NCBI GenBank assembly: GCA_026004795.1
Contig: BPJV01000001.1
Coordinates: 969,501-1,033,500 of the forward strand
Length of the DNA: 64,000 nt
Reading direction: 5' to 3'
Origin: Pirellulaceae bacterium
GTDB taxonomy: Bacteria; Planctomycetota; Planctomycetia; Pirellulales; Pirellulaceae
This document shows positions 43,747-53,052 of the stretch, piece by piece. The first letter of the stretch is position 1, and every line of letters starts with the position of its first letter. The notes under the pieces were generated by a model that made no database searches, was not told the origin of the DNA, and worked only from the letters and a program-made list of their open reading frames with translations. The translations under genes were made by a program, and so were the position numbers.

Positions 43747-44826
43747 TCAGCGTTGCACGCGCGCGGAACCACCAGCGGCGAGCGCTTCGACCTCGTGAAG
43801 TTTGGCCATGGTAACGTCGCCCGTGAACGTGGTTAACAAAGCGCCGTGGGCCCATCCCAAACGAAGTGCCTGTTCCGGTTCCCGTCCGTCGATCATGCCA
43901 TAGATCAATCCACTGGCGAAACCATCGCCACCACCAATACGGCAGATGACGTCAAGCTTCATCGTTGGCGTAACGTAGCGGTTACCATCGTACCACAGGA
44001 CAGCGCCCCAGTTATGGCGATTGGTCGATTCCACTTCCCGCAGGGTGGTAGCCACCATCTTCACGTTGGGGAACTGCTTGGTTACCTGCTCGATCATACT
44101 GAAGAACTGTTCCGGGTCGAGCTTGGAGGCCTTCTCCACGTCTTGGCCCTCGATGCCCAGCCCCTTTTGTAAATCCTCTTCGTTTCCGATCAGGACATCG
44201 CAATGGGAGGCGATCTGGCGGCACATCTCTTGTCCTCGTTGCTCGTCGCCAATCGTCCTCCACAGCTTGGCGCGATAATTCAAGTCGAACGAGGTGATGG
44301 TGCCGGCTGCTTGCGCTGCCTGCATGGCTTCCACGATCAACTCCGAGGTGGTGGGGGAGAGGGCAGCGAAGATACCTCCCGAGTGGAACCACTTCACTCC
44401 CTCGCTGAAGATAGAGTTCCAATCGAAGTCACCCGGCTTGAGCATCGCCCCGGCCTCGTTGGCTCGATTATAGAAAACGACCGGTGCGCGCACTCCGTAC
44501 CCGCGGTCACTGTAGACGGTGGCGATGTTGGGGCCGCGCACGCCGTCATGCTCAAACCATTTGAAATACGGCTTAACTCCCATCTCGCGGATCGCCCGCT
44601 GCACGATCTCGCCGACAGGGTAGTTCACCATCGCCGTGCAAATACCGGTGCGCAGACCGAAACAATCGCTCAGGTTCGCCGCGACGTTGTATTCCCCCCC
44701 AGAGACGTGAACTTCGAAGGAACGTGCTTTGCGGAAGGGGATGGTGCCTGGATCGAGGCGGTGGACCATAGCCCCCAAGGAGAGAAAGTCGAGCGCTGCA
44801 TCGGATTTGATGTTCAGTTTTGCCAT
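43747..44826 (-). CDS. PfkB-family sugar kinase, probably 2-keto-3-deoxygluconate kinase
   Basis: A 359-residue ribokinase-fold kinase. VSGGEYNVAANLSDCFGLRTGICTAMVNYPVGEIV gives the N-terminal PfkB signature. CRIGGGDGFASGLIYGMI is the C-terminal signature, with Gly-Gly-Asp in place of the common Gly-Ala-Gly-Asp; the catalytic Asp is kept. SFDLNYRAKLW and LIGNEEDL are typical of KDG kinases. It would phosphorylate KDG to feed the Entner-Doudoroff cleavage. The SDR gene immediately upstream on the same strand resembles D-mannonate oxidoreductase, which supports uronate catabolism. ATG 44826 has AAGGTAG upstream. Confidence 0.85.
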   Translation of the reverse strand: MAKLNIKSDAALDFLSLGAMVHRLDPGTIPFRKARSFEVHVSGGEYNVAANLSDCFGLRTGICTAMVNYPVGEIVQRAIREMGVKPYFKWFEHDGVRGPNIATVYSDRGYGVRAPVVFYNRANEAGAMLKPGDFDWNSIFSEGVKWFHSGGIFAALSPTTSELIVEAMQAAQAAGTITSFDLNYRAKLWRTIGDEQRGQEMCRQIASHCDVLIGNEEDLQKGLGIEGQDVEKASKLDPEQFFSMIEQVTKQFPNVKMVATTLREVESTNRHNWGAVLWYDGNRYVTPTMKLDVICRIGGGDGFASGLIYGMIDGREPEQALRLGWAHGALLTTFTGDVTMAKLHEVEALAAGGSARVQR

Positions 44827-45005
44827 AACACTACCTTACGTAGAAAAAGAGTGGACTGTAGAGGAAAAAGCGGAATGCATTCAGTGTGACTGGAGGTGGG
44901 GAAGACCTTTCGTGAACCAAGGGGCTGGCTTGCTGCTTGCCGGTGGCAGAATTGGCCATCGACCTGCCGTAAGAGGCTCGCAGCTGGTTCCAGCGGGTGA
45001 AACGC

Positions 45006-45818
45006 TCAAATGGTAACCGCCGAAAAACCGCCGTCGACGACGATGTTTTGACCGGTAACAAAACTGGATGCCGCTGCGGATGCCAGCCACACCACGGCGC
45101 CTCCCAATTCCTCCGGGTTGCCGAATCGCCCCATCGGCGTATGCCCGATTATCTGGCTGCCGCGCTCGGAGAGCGAGCCGTCTTCGTTATAAAGTAGCGC
45201 CCGATTCTGCTCCGCTGGGAAAAAGCCGGGACTGATGGCATTGACGCGCACTCCCTGCGTCGCCCATTCGCGAGCCAGAAACTTCGTCAAATTGATGACT
45301 GCCGCTTTGGCCGCCGAGTAGGCGACCACGCGCGACAAGGGGGTCATTCCCGACATGGAGGCGATGTTGATGATGCTCCCCCTTCCCGCTTGAACCATCA
45401 CTTTGCCAAACACCTGGCAAGGTAAGAGCACACCCCCAACGAGATTCAAATTGAAGACGGTCTGCCAAGCGTCGAGAGGCAGTTCGCAAAAGTCGGCTCC
45501 GGGGGGCAGCGTCGCTTGCGGATGATTACCGCCTGCGGCGTTAACCAATATCGTGGGCGTCCCCCAATGGGCTTGGATCGCATCACGGGCTGCTGCCAAC
45601 GAATCGAACGAAAGGGCATCGGCCGCCTGAAAGTGCGCTTGTCCCCCCTCTGCTTCAATGGCTTGGACGCGTTGGCCGCCCCGCTCCGCATTCCGCCCCA
45701 CAACGGCCACTCGCGCTCCGGCCGCCGCCAGGGCATGGGCCATCGCACCACCCAGGCCGCCCGTCCCACCGATAACCACCGCCACATCGTTGGATAGATC
45801 GAACAAAGGGGATGCCAT
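45006..45818 (-). CDS. SDR-family oxidoreductase, probably D-mannonate oxidoreductase
   Basis: A 270-residue classical short-chain dehydrogenase. The cofactor loop GGTGGLGGAM, NAAGGNHP, the catalytic Ser in IASMSGM and YSAAK (Tyr, Lys), and SPGFFPAEQNR and FVTGQNIVVDGGF near the end are all intact. The NAAGGNHPQAT and SPGFFPAEQNR stretches are like SDR-type fructuronate/mannonate reductases. It would interconvert D-fructuronate and D-mannonate. It lies 179 bases upstream of the KDG-kinase-like gene on the same strand. AGGAGTG precedes the ATG. Confidence 0.88.
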   Translation of the reverse strand: MASPLFDLSNDVAVVIGGTGGLGGAMAHALAAAGARVAVVGRNAERGGQRVQAIEAEGGQAHFQAADALSFDSLAAARDAIQAHWGTPTILVNAAGGNHPQATLPPGADFCELPLDAWQTVFNLNLVGGVLLPCQVFGKVMVQAGRGSIINIASMSGMTPLSRVVAYSAAKAAVINLTKFLAREWATQGVRVNAISPGFFPAEQNRALLYNEDGSLSERGSQIIGHTPMGRFGNPEELGGAVVWLASAAASSFVTGQNIVVDGGFSAVTI

Positions 45819-46586
45819 CCTAATTTCACTCCTGAGGACCTTGCGTGCGATTCACATTCCACTGGCCAGGTGACCGGGCTTTCCGTCAATACGTGGCGGC
45901 CAGTCGCATTAAACATCCACAGAACGGCAAGAATTTCAAGGGCCGGTGGAGACTCCACCACCGCTCCTATTGCCGATGCGCGACGCCAGACATCGTTCAT
46001 GACCGCGCCGGCGGAGTTTTTCCTGGGCCTAAGGCTTGGATTAACTGAGTGTTCGATACGTCCTCCGCCTGCCAATGAGGTCCATTTCGCCTCATTGCTC
46101 GCACCGCGCCCAATAGCTGAAGTCGATTGGGCCATTGCTTTTTGGACTCCATGGACGCACTCACGGGAAAGTGATCTATCGCCGTGGAGGATGTTACTAC
46201 GTATTCCGATCCAGCGCCCCCATCTCGATCCGCCTGGGGGGAACTGCACCATGGTGCGACCGAATTGGTCAACCGTCCTCGCCACACAACTGGTTCCGTT
46301 ACCCTGCCTTGCCTGGTTGCAAACGCGTCAGCGGCAAGTTTTCCATGCGGGAAATCGGGGTGAGGAGCCAATGGCGGGCGCTGTTGAGCCAAAAGCCCGC
46401 CTATCGCAGTTTGCGACAAGGCGATGCGCTCAGGTACAATGCGGGGGCCCCTTCAAGCCGGATAGTCGCTCCCAAGCCGGTCGCGGCTGCGTGGTTAGCG
46501 GCGGTCCTCGATGGACTCCTCCCGCGTCACCTTTGCCTGATTGTTGAGCAGCAAGGGGACTCCAAGCCGAGAGATGGAGTACGATT
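45819..46586 (+). other. region without a convincing gene; weak ORF 46135-46590
   Basis: About 770 bases upstream of the 46587 gene. One frame (46135-46590, 151 codons from a TTG) ends in an ATGA overlap with the next start, the pattern of translational coupling. Its composition is odd, however, no domain is visible, and equally long frames run in other phases. I do not call it a gene. Confidence 0.25.
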
Positions 46587-47522
46587 ATGAGTTCCTTTAG
46601 CATTCGCTTTGACCGGGATTGGGCTGGATGGCATGATCGCAGTGAACTCACGCTCCACTTGGAAGACTGGCAAATCCATTACACCGATCAGGGGATCGAG
46701 GCACGCCCGCAGCCGATCAGTCTGTTGTGGCGGGTCTGCACGGCCGTGCTGTTTTTAGGCATCGCCGGTTATCTAGCATTTTGGTGCGTACAAACGGTCG
46801 TCCAGCGGCAATCGGCCGCTCGTCGCCAATCGCTCCGCCACCCCGTGGTTACCCGAGCGGTGTGGCTAGATCGGACGCGCCCTACAGTTAGGTTGGTGGC
46901 CAACCCTATGTTTGCTCAGGTGGCCTCGCCATCGCGAGAGGTTGATACGCGGGAACTCCAGCGGCTTAATGACAGGATCATGGAACGTCTGGGGCCCGCG
47001 GGACGCCAGCGGATGGAGGAGCTTCTGCAGGAGTCGGTCCGGCGGCAGCAGGAGAGCCAGATCCGGTCCCGCAACATAGATCGTGTGCTGACTCTGCTCA
47101 TGTGGATCGGCTATCCCTTGCTAATCCTTTTGATTGTCGTTTTCGGTTGGGTGGGAGTGCGTTTTGGCTTGCTGGAGGTGATTCGATATCCGATTGATCG
47201 ATTGTCGATTCAGTTACAATCCGGCTCCGAGCTGGTGGTCCGACGGCCAGGGGTGCGCCAGGAGTTGATGATACGGCGCCCGATCACTCAATTGAGCCAT
47301 ATTAGCTGCCAGTTGTGCAGGATGGGGCGACGGCAATGGCGGACGTACCACTGGATGGCGACGCTACATTGCACGTCCTCCTGTGGCTTGCCTCGGATCG
47401 TGTTTTTTGTCGAATCGCAGGCCGACGAGCCCTCTGGAGACGGACTGCCGCCGCGCACGGCCCGCTTTCTACGCCGTCTGCACCAATTAACCCGCTGCCG
47501 AGTGCTAATGGTACAGTCGTAA
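46587..47522 (+). CDS. hypothetical membrane protein with two transmembrane helices
   Basis: A 311-residue protein I do not recognise. A soluble N-terminal part of about 45 residues comes first. Helix 1 (VCTAVLFLGIAGYLAFWCV) follows, then a loop of about 100 residues with a charged helical segment (RLNDRIMERLGPAGRQRMEELLQESVRRQQE, likely coiled coil). Helix 2 (LLMWIGYPLLILLIVVFGWVGV) leads to a C-terminal part of about 120 residues with RRPITQLSHISC. Both ends would be cytoplasmic. It has no clear operon partner. Confidence 0.65.
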   Translation: MSSFSIRFDRDWAGWHDRSELTLHLEDWQIHYTDQGIEARPQPISLLWRVCTAVLFLGIAGYLAFWCVQTVVQRQSAARRQSLRHPVVTRAVWLDRTRPTVRLVANPMFAQVASPSREVDTRELQRLNDRIMERLGPAGRQRMEELLQESVRRQQESQIRSRNIDRVLTLLMWIGYPLLILLIVVFGWVGVRFGLLEVIRYPIDRLSIQLQSGSELVVRRPGVRQELMIRRPITQLSHISCQLCRMGRRQWRTYHWMATLHCTSSCGLPRIVFFVESQADEPSGDGLPPRTARFLRRLHQLTRCRVLMVQS

Positions 47523-47929
47523 GAGTTCATCTTAGAACTCCTCTTCCGGTTCCCAAACACTTACTGGCAACGAGAAAAGCCACCGGTGCGGAGCATGCTT
47601 AAGCAAAAGCTGGGAACGAGAGCGCCATCAGACGAGAGCGAAAGGGCTTGGCTGACAACGATTTCGGTCGGTCACCAGGATAGCCGCGGAGGGGACGGAT
47701 CGTCGGCTAACGAGCTCCTCGCCTCACCGGGGGCAGCAAAGTTTTTCTTGAAGTTGACTCCAGCATTCGGTAGTTTTCTCAGTCCCCAATGCCAGACCCA
47801 TCTGCTCTGTCCCCTGTAGTTCCCCTAGCCCCGCCCTGCCCTCTCTGCGTAGGGGAGATTGGCGTATCGATACGCCGAGGCTTTGTAGTAGAGTGGTCAG
47901 GAAGTGCTGGAAAAGGGGATGAGGGAATC
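47523..47929. other. intergenic region
   Basis: About 400 bases before the DUF481 gene. The DUF481 frame stays open upstream to 47789, but that part reads as non-coding. No structured element is recognised. Confidence 0.4.
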
Positions 47930-48964
47930 GTGGAATCGACTAGCGTGAAGTTACCATTCGGCAGATCGTGGCGAACAAGCGGCTGTACGGCGCGCTGGTG
48001 TTGGCACCTGTTCGTCCTCGGTCTCCTGCTTTTCTGCAGGAGTTTACCGACTAGTTGGGGGCAACCACCTTGGCTTGCCGATTCTCCGTCGGAGCAGAAA
48101 GACGGAACGACAGGAGATCGGAGAGGGGAAGATACCTCCAATTCGCTGCCTGCATGGCTGGTTGAGTCCGACAGCGCCGGGGTGTTTACTCCGACGCCGC
48201 CTCTTCAAGAGGAATTGCCATCATCGTTGCTGGAGGCCGATCCGAAAGAGGGGCAGCCGGGAGGTGAGGTGCGCAGTCCCGTGTGGTTCATGCCTTGGTC
48301 ATGGATTCCCAGCGACGGATGGGCCAACAGTGCCGAACTAGGCATCAACGGCACCGATGGGAACTCGCAATCGTTTAGCTTCCAAGCCGGGACACGGTTC
48401 AAGCGCAAGACCGACATTAGCTTGTTCGATTTGCGGTTAAATCACAACCGAACCTATGCCAATGGTCAGGAAAAACAAAACAATGCCCTCTTGTATGTCG
48501 ACTTCGAGCGTTTTTTTGGACAGTCCCGCTGGACCTATTTCGTGAAGAATGGGGTGGAATATGATGAGTTCAAAGCGTTTGATGTTCGTTTCAACATCAA
48601 TACGGGGGCTGGCTATCGCGTTTTCAAGGACGATGACCGCACGTTGACCACACGTCTGGGAGCAGGGGCGTCGCGAGAGTTCGGAGGCCCCTCCGACGAT
48701 TGGGTGCCGGAGGCACTGTTCGGGGCCGATTACGAGCATCAACTCACTTCGCGGCACAAAATTATAACCCGTCTGGATTATTTTCCATCCGTCGAAGACT
48801 TCAACGATTTCCGTTTGGTGGCCGATGCTGCTTGGGAGTATTTGATTGATGATGACGGGAATCTGTCGCTCAAATTGGGGGCGAACGATCGGTACGATAG
48901 CACGCCGAATGGGAGGAAAGCGAACGATGTCAACTACTCGGCGTTGCTGTTGATCAAGTTTTGA
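47930..48964 (+). CDS. DUF481 family outer-membrane beta-barrel protein
   Basis: A 344-residue protein. A signal segment (WCWHLFVLGLLLFCRSLPTSWGQ) is followed by a Pro/Ser/Glu-rich linker of about 90 residues, then the DUF481 (YdiY-like) barrel. The barrel starts at SAELGINGTDGNSQSFSFQAGTRFKRKTD and alternates hydrophobic strands to the C-terminal VNYSALLLIKF, which ends in Phe as outer-membrane proteins do. GTG 47930 is chosen for the GAGGGA just upstream; GTG 47945 is an alternative. It is probably a salt/stress-related outer-membrane protein; its specific function is unknown. Confidence 0.8.
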   Translation: MESTSVKLPFGRSWRTSGCTARWCWHLFVLGLLLFCRSLPTSWGQPPWLADSPSEQKDGTTGDRRGEDTSNSLPAWLVESDSAGVFTPTPPLQEELPSSLLEADPKEGQPGGEVRSPVWFMPWSWIPSDGWANSAELGINGTDGNSQSFSFQAGTRFKRKTDISLFDLRLNHNRTYANGQEKQNNALLYVDFERFFGQSRWTYFVKNGVEYDEFKAFDVRFNINTGAGYRVFKDDDRTLTTRLGAGASREFGGPSDDWVPEALFGADYEHQLTSRHKIITRLDYFPSVEDFNDFRLVADAAWEYLIDDDGNLSLKLGANDRYDSTPNGRKANDVNYSALLLIKF

Positions 48965-49197
48965 AGTGCGACGCGATAGGGAGGCGGCAGAATTCGAAGA
49001 ACAGCGGGCTGCCTGCTTGCTGCTGTGGGAGAAGACCGACGAAAATGGAGGTGGGTGCTACCGCTTGAAACACCTACGTCTACCATATTGACTGTTCTTC
49101 TGGGCCTTCGATTCTTGCTCGTGCAGCGGCTTGGTGCCGCGGTGCTGTGGGTTGGGAGCCCGCGGATTGTTGACCATCCAATGAGAAGCGAGGGGGC

Positions 49198-49944
49198 ATG
49201 GCTGCGGACACGGGGAAATCCAGCAATCTACCTCACGTGTCGGCTGACGCGCGCAAAGCCTTTCTGCGCCGCTTGGGAGAACTGCTCCGCCTTCTGCAGC
49301 AAGCCGGCGAGCGAGACGACGCTCTAGACCTCGACGAAGAGCTGCTCACCGGCTGTCCTGAACTGCGGTGCGTGCCGCTGCCGTTGCTGCAAGCTTGGGT
49401 CCGGCACACCGAAAGTTTATGTTCCAGGGCGGTTGGCACGAATCGGCGCGTGGCAGTACTAGGACCGGAATTCAGTTACAGTCACTTAGCCGCCATTGCT
49501 CATTTTGGCATGGCCGTCGATGTGGCGACCGTGGCCACGATCGAAGCCGCCTTCGAGGAAGTGCGCCGGGGCCATTCAACCCATGCTGTGGTACCGATCG
49601 AGAATAGTACGGATGGACGGATTGTCGACACGCTGAGTTGTTTCGCGCGGGCACCGCAACAAGTGTGCGGTGAAATCCTTTTTTCCATTCATCATTGTTT
49701 GTTGGCGCGTTGTTCCCGCGATGCGATTCGAGAGGTGAGAAGCAAACCTCAGGCGTTGTCTCAATGTCGCCGATGGCTAGCCAGTCACTTGCCGGAGGCG
49801 CGCTTGGTGGAGGTGCCCAGTACGGCGGTCGCAGCCCAGGACGCTGCTCGGATGGAAGGAGTAGCGGCGATTGCCAGTCGCGAAGCGGGGGTGGCAGCAC
49901 GGATTGCAGATTATCGCGGAAAACATCGAAGACAACGTCCATAA
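49198..49944 (+). CDS. pheA: prephenate dehydratase, N-terminal part (frameshifted gene)
   Basis: A 248-codon frame. Residues 1-80 are a helical domain in the place where bifunctional PheA carries chorismate mutase, but it is only weakly like one. From about residue 84 the prephenate dehydratase domain is clear: VAVLGPEFSYSHLAA, AVVPIENSTDGRIVDTLS and SKPQALSQCRRWL. After AAIASREAG the frame turns to nonsense. Reading GGGG instead of GGGGG at 49887-49891 continues as WQHGLQIIAENIEDN, exactly the family length, in the 49871-50281 frame. One extra G therefore splits this normally essential phenylalanine-pathway gene. Confidence 0.85.
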   Translation: MAADTGKSSNLPHVSADARKAFLRRLGELLRLLQQAGERDDALDLDEELLTGCPELRCVPLPLLQAWVRHTESLCSRAVGTNRRVAVLGPEFSYSHLAAIAHFGMAVDVATVATIEAAFEEVRRGHSTHAVVPIENSTDGRIVDTLSCFARAPQQVCGEILFSIHHCLLARCSRDAIREVRSKPQALSQCRRWLASHLPEARLVEVPSTAVAAQDAARMEGVAAIASREAGVAARIADYRGKHRRQRP

Positions 49945-50281
49945 CGTCACGCGATTCGTCATTCTCGGAGCCGCCAGTCCGCCTCCCACTGGATTGGACA
50001 AAACGATGATCATCCTACGTCTGGTACACCGTCCCGGTGCCCTGGCCGACGTAATGAATGTGTTTCGAGATGCTCAATTGAACATGACGTGGATCGAGTC
50101 GTTTCCGATCGTGGGGGCGCCGTCAGAGTACCTGTTCTTCATCGAGTTCGAGGGGCACACGGCAACGCCGACCGTGGCACGGGCGATCGAGGCGTTGACG
50201 GCCACTGCCCAACGGCTGGACGTTCTCGGTTCTTATCCCAAAGCCCAGCACGGAGACGTGGGGACAGGGAGTCGTGGGTGA
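49871..50281 (+). CDS. pheA: prephenate dehydratase, C-terminal part with ACT domain
   Basis: The continuation of the 49198 gene in the next frame. HGLQIIAENIEDNVHNVTRFVILG closes the dehydratase domain (N-x-T-R-F signature). It is followed by an ACT domain, TMIILRLVHRPGALADVMNVFRDAQLNMTWIESFPIV, which usually binds phenylalanine for feedback inhibition; the ESRP-type site is represented by IESFP. The listed start is only the first ATG in this frame, not a real initiation site. With the one-base correction the whole protein would be about 360 residues. Confidence 0.8.
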   Translation: MPVAKRGWQHGLQIIAENIEDNVHNVTRFVILGAASPPPTGLDKTMIILRLVHRPGALADVMNVFRDAQLNMTWIESFPIVGAPSEYLFFIEFEGHTATPTVARAIEALTATAQRLDVLGSYPKAQHGDVGTGSRG

Positions 50282-50369
50282 GCGAGCCACCGTGGCTTGC
50301 TCGGCACCAGGTCTAGAAGGCAAGCGTGAACGACGTTCCGCAACTCGCCGGCGCGGTAATCGCTAGGCG

Positions 50370-52007
50370 TCAATTGCCGATCCACAGACGGGCGAGACGC
50401 CCTCCCAGGCGGCGCACCACATCATTGATTTTCTGCCGATCCCCGGTGGGAAAATCAGGTTGACTGACCATGCGTCGGGCCTGCTCGAAAGCGCGTTGGA
50501 ATTGGTCATCCTCCTCCAGTTCCTCGTACAGAGCTGCCTTTTGCACTTGAGCAAGCGCGCGATACAGCACGGGCAAGCGTCCGTCGTTGGTCAGCCGATC
50601 GAGTATTTCCATCGCGCCAGTGTACTCTCGGCGGTCTTGCAGGGCGCGGGCAAGCTGTAGCGAGGCTTGAGCAACGTAGAGGCGGTTGGTGTCGTTTTCT
50701 TCAGCCGGAAAGTAAACGCCAACTGCCTCCCACTTGTCCAGGGCGTGCAAGTCTTTGCTCAGCAGGGCCAACAAGTACTGTTGGCGAGGCGTTTCCTGAC
50801 GCGGGATGTCACGGAACACCGCGATATCGGAACTCGGTAGTTCCGTGCGATCGTAGGTAACTGCGAACCCTGCGGTAAACGCCATGGCCACGGCTATCGC
50901 GACCACGGCGGTTCTCAGCAGACGTGATCGACGGTGTTGCCGCCGCAGGGCGAGCTTGGACTGCAATTCGATCGTTGCGCGTGAGGCATCGCTGGGGGCG
51001 ACCCCGGGGAGTGGAACGACCTGTTCTGGCCAAAACGCAGCTAGGTCGCGGTCTCGGTTCTCTCGCAGATAATCGATGACTTGCATGGGCGTGTCGAACC
51101 GCTCGGCGGGATTTTTGGCCAGCAATCGAGCAACAAGTTGCGCAAGCGATGCGGGAACATCTGGACGCAGTTGGCGGATGTCTGGCGGCGTGTTGTGGAC
51201 GTGCTTCATCGCCAACGCCAACGGCGTATCGCCGGAGAAAGGAGGCTGGCCGGCCAACATATGAAACAGGGTCACCCCTAAGGAATACAGGTCGCTACGG
51301 ATATCGACCTTACCGTCCTGAATCTGTTCGGGGCTCATGTACAACGGCGTACCCATCGTGGTGCCAGCTTGCGTCAGTTGCGGGTCGTCGCCCAGGAGCA
51401 CGCGCGCCAGGCCGAAGTCGGCTACTTTGACTTCTCCTTCCTGAGTCAACATGATGTTCTCCGGCTTGATGTCCCGGTGAACGATCCCCGCTCGGTGCGA
51501 TCTTGATAGCGCCGCGAGGATTTGCAGCAAAATGCTCAAGCACTCGTTGATCGGTAAAGGACGATCGGGCGAGGCAGAAGTGCCATCGCAGGATGAGGCG
51601 GTGGTGGCGGCAGCATCGGCTTGGTCGCGGGGAAGCGCAGTGGAGGTTGCTTGATCGATGTCCGACGGCCGCGATAAGTACTGACGAAGGTTTGTCCCCG
51701 GAATGTACTCCTGAGCGATGTAGCGATAGGGGCCATCGAGGTTGACATCGTAAACTTGCACGATGTTGGGGTGAACCAAGCTGGCCGCCGCCCGGGCCTC
51801 CTGTTGAAACCTCTGCAGGTGCTGCATGTCCGAGGCCAAGGAAGCTCGCAGGACCTTCAGTGCGGCTGGCCGCAGCAATTCACGATGGATGGCGAAATAA
51901 ACGTCCGCCATGCCGCCGCGGCCGATCAGCCTTTCAATCTGATACGGCCCGATGGTCGTTCCCGGAGGCAAGACGCAGTCGTCGCTGTCAACTGGAGGTT
52001 GGTTCAT
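50370..52007 (-). CDS. eukaryote-like serine/threonine protein kinase, membrane anchored
   Basis: A 545-residue protein. The kinase domain (about 21-315) has GRGGMADVY, K51 in ALKVL, VHRDIKPEN (D179), DFG (197-199) and GTPLYMSPEQ. An unusual Ala/Ser/Asp-rich insert of about 35 residues (114-149) lies between the N- and C-lobes. One membrane helix (LLRTAVVAIAVAMAFTAGFAV, about 363-384) is followed by an external helical domain of about 160 residues that looks TPR-like (AQASLQLARALQDRREYTGAMEIL). It is probably a sensor kinase of the PknB type, typical of planctomycetes. It ends convergently with pheA and lies 122 bases downstream of rsmA. Confidence 0.92.
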   Translation of the reverse strand: MNQPPVDSDDCVLPPGTTIGPYQIERLIGRGGMADVYFAIHRELLRPAALKVLRASLASDMQHLQRFQQEARAAASLVHPNIVQVYDVNLDGPYRYIAQEYIPGTNLRQYLSRPSDIDQATSTALPRDQADAAATTASSCDGTSASPDRPLPINECLSILLQILAALSRSHRAGIVHRDIKPENIMLTQEGEVKVADFGLARVLLGDDPQLTQAGTTMGTPLYMSPEQIQDGKVDIRSDLYSLGVTLFHMLAGQPPFSGDTPLALAMKHVHNTPPDIRQLRPDVPASLAQLVARLLAKNPAERFDTPMQVIDYLRENRDRDLAAFWPEQVVPLPGVAPSDASRATIELQSKLALRRQHRRSRLLRTAVVAIAVAMAFTAGFAVTYDRTELPSSDIAVFRDIPRQETPRQQYLLALLSKDLHALDKWEAVGVYFPAEENDTNRLYVAQASLQLARALQDRREYTGAMEILDRLTNDGRLPVLYRALAQVQKAALYEELEEDDQFQRAFEQARRMVSQPDFPTGDRQKINDVVRRLGGRLARLWIGN

Positions 52008-52128
52008 GAGTCAACATAAATCGGGGTGATGGCATAAGGTTGTTGGTAGCCGTGGCGGGCGACGACGGAGCCGATCGCCTCGGAGCCATTGCCGGACGCG
52101 GACAGCGGGCGGGGAACGGCGGCTACCT

Positions 52129-53046
52129 TCATGGTGTGGCCGCATCGGCACCACGCTGTTTCGCCAGAACGAGCTTGGTCAATTCGATCATCTCCGCCGG
52201 GCTCAATTCTTCGGCTCTTGTCCTGGCATCCACTGCGAGGGCCTGCAGCACTTCATCGACTTGATCCTTGTCCAGTATACCTTTGACGGCCGCTTGGAGC
52301 GCACTGCGCAGGTATTTGCGCCGGTGGAGGAAGATTTTGCGGACGAGATCATGAAAAAAGGTCACGTCGCCGATGCGTTTGCGCAGCAGCGGTTGAGGCC
52401 GGATATCGATAATTGCTGAATCCACTTTGGGACGCGGCCAAAAGACCGAGGGTGGCATCACGCGCACGATGTCGACGCGGCACTGCGATTGCACCCATAC
52501 GCTCAAGGCGCTGTAGTCTTTGGTTCGTGGAGAAGCGGCAATGCGTTGCGCGAGCTCTTTTTGAATAGTGACGACCATTCGCTGGGGCCATGGATGGCTA
52601 TGCAAAAGGTTCGATAGGATGGGCGTGGCCACGTTGTAGGGAAGGTTGGCCACCAGCTTCAGCCGTGCTCCAGCGATCGCGCTCATTTTCTCGTTGATGG
52701 TATCCAGCACGACAGGGGATAGCTCATTCTTGTTCTTCAGGGCGTCCTGTTGCAGCAACGTGATGTTGTCAAAAGCACGCAGCTCCTCGGCCGCCATTGC
52801 CGCCAGGGACGCGTCCACCTCGACGGTGATAACTTGCCCAGCACGCTCGGCCAGCAAACGGGTCAGCGATCCCATGCCGGTGCCGACTTCCAACACCACG
52901 TCGCGGGGAGTTAGTTCGGCCGTGCGGGCAATCAACTCCACGAGATTCAGGTCGATGAGGAAATTCTGTCCGAACCGTGTTCGCGGCTGATGGCCAGCAG
53001 CATGAAAACGCTGCTGGAGATAGGAAAGAGTCTGACGTTCGGCCAT
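52129..53046 (-). CDS. rsmA: 16S rRNA dimethyladenosine transferase (KsgA)
   Basis: A 305-residue SAM-dependent methyltransferase that dimethylates two adjacent adenosines near the 3' end of 16S rRNA (A1518/A1519 in E. coli numbering). FGQNFLIDLNLVELI, the SAM loop LEVGTGMGSLTRLLAE, VANLPYNVATPILSNLL (NLPY catalytic motif) and the FWPRPKVDSAII segment are all intact. Length is slightly above the usual 270-300. ATG 53046 or the GTG one codon earlier may start it, with AAAGG upstream. It follows ribE by 6 bases, so the two form an operon. Confidence 0.95.
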   Translation of the reverse strand: MAERQTLSYLQQRFHAAGHQPRTRFGQNFLIDLNLVELIARTAELTPRDVVLEVGTGMGSLTRLLAERAGQVITVEVDASLAAMAAEELRAFDNITLLQQDALKNKNELSPVVLDTINEKMSAIAGARLKLVANLPYNVATPILSNLLHSHPWPQRMVVTIQKELAQRIAASPRTKDYSALSVWVQSQCRVDIVRVMPPSVFWPRPKVDSAIIDIRPQPLLRKRIGDVTFFHDLVRKIFLHRRKYLRSALQAAVKGILDKDQVDEVLQALAVDARTRAEELSPAEMIELTKLVLAKQRGADAATP

Positions 53047-53052
53047 CACAGG

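Noticed and set aside
46135-46590. 151-codon frame ending in an ATGA overlap with the 46587 gene
   Set aside because: Overlap suggests coupling, but the start is a TTG without a binding site, the composition is atypical and competing frames are equally long.
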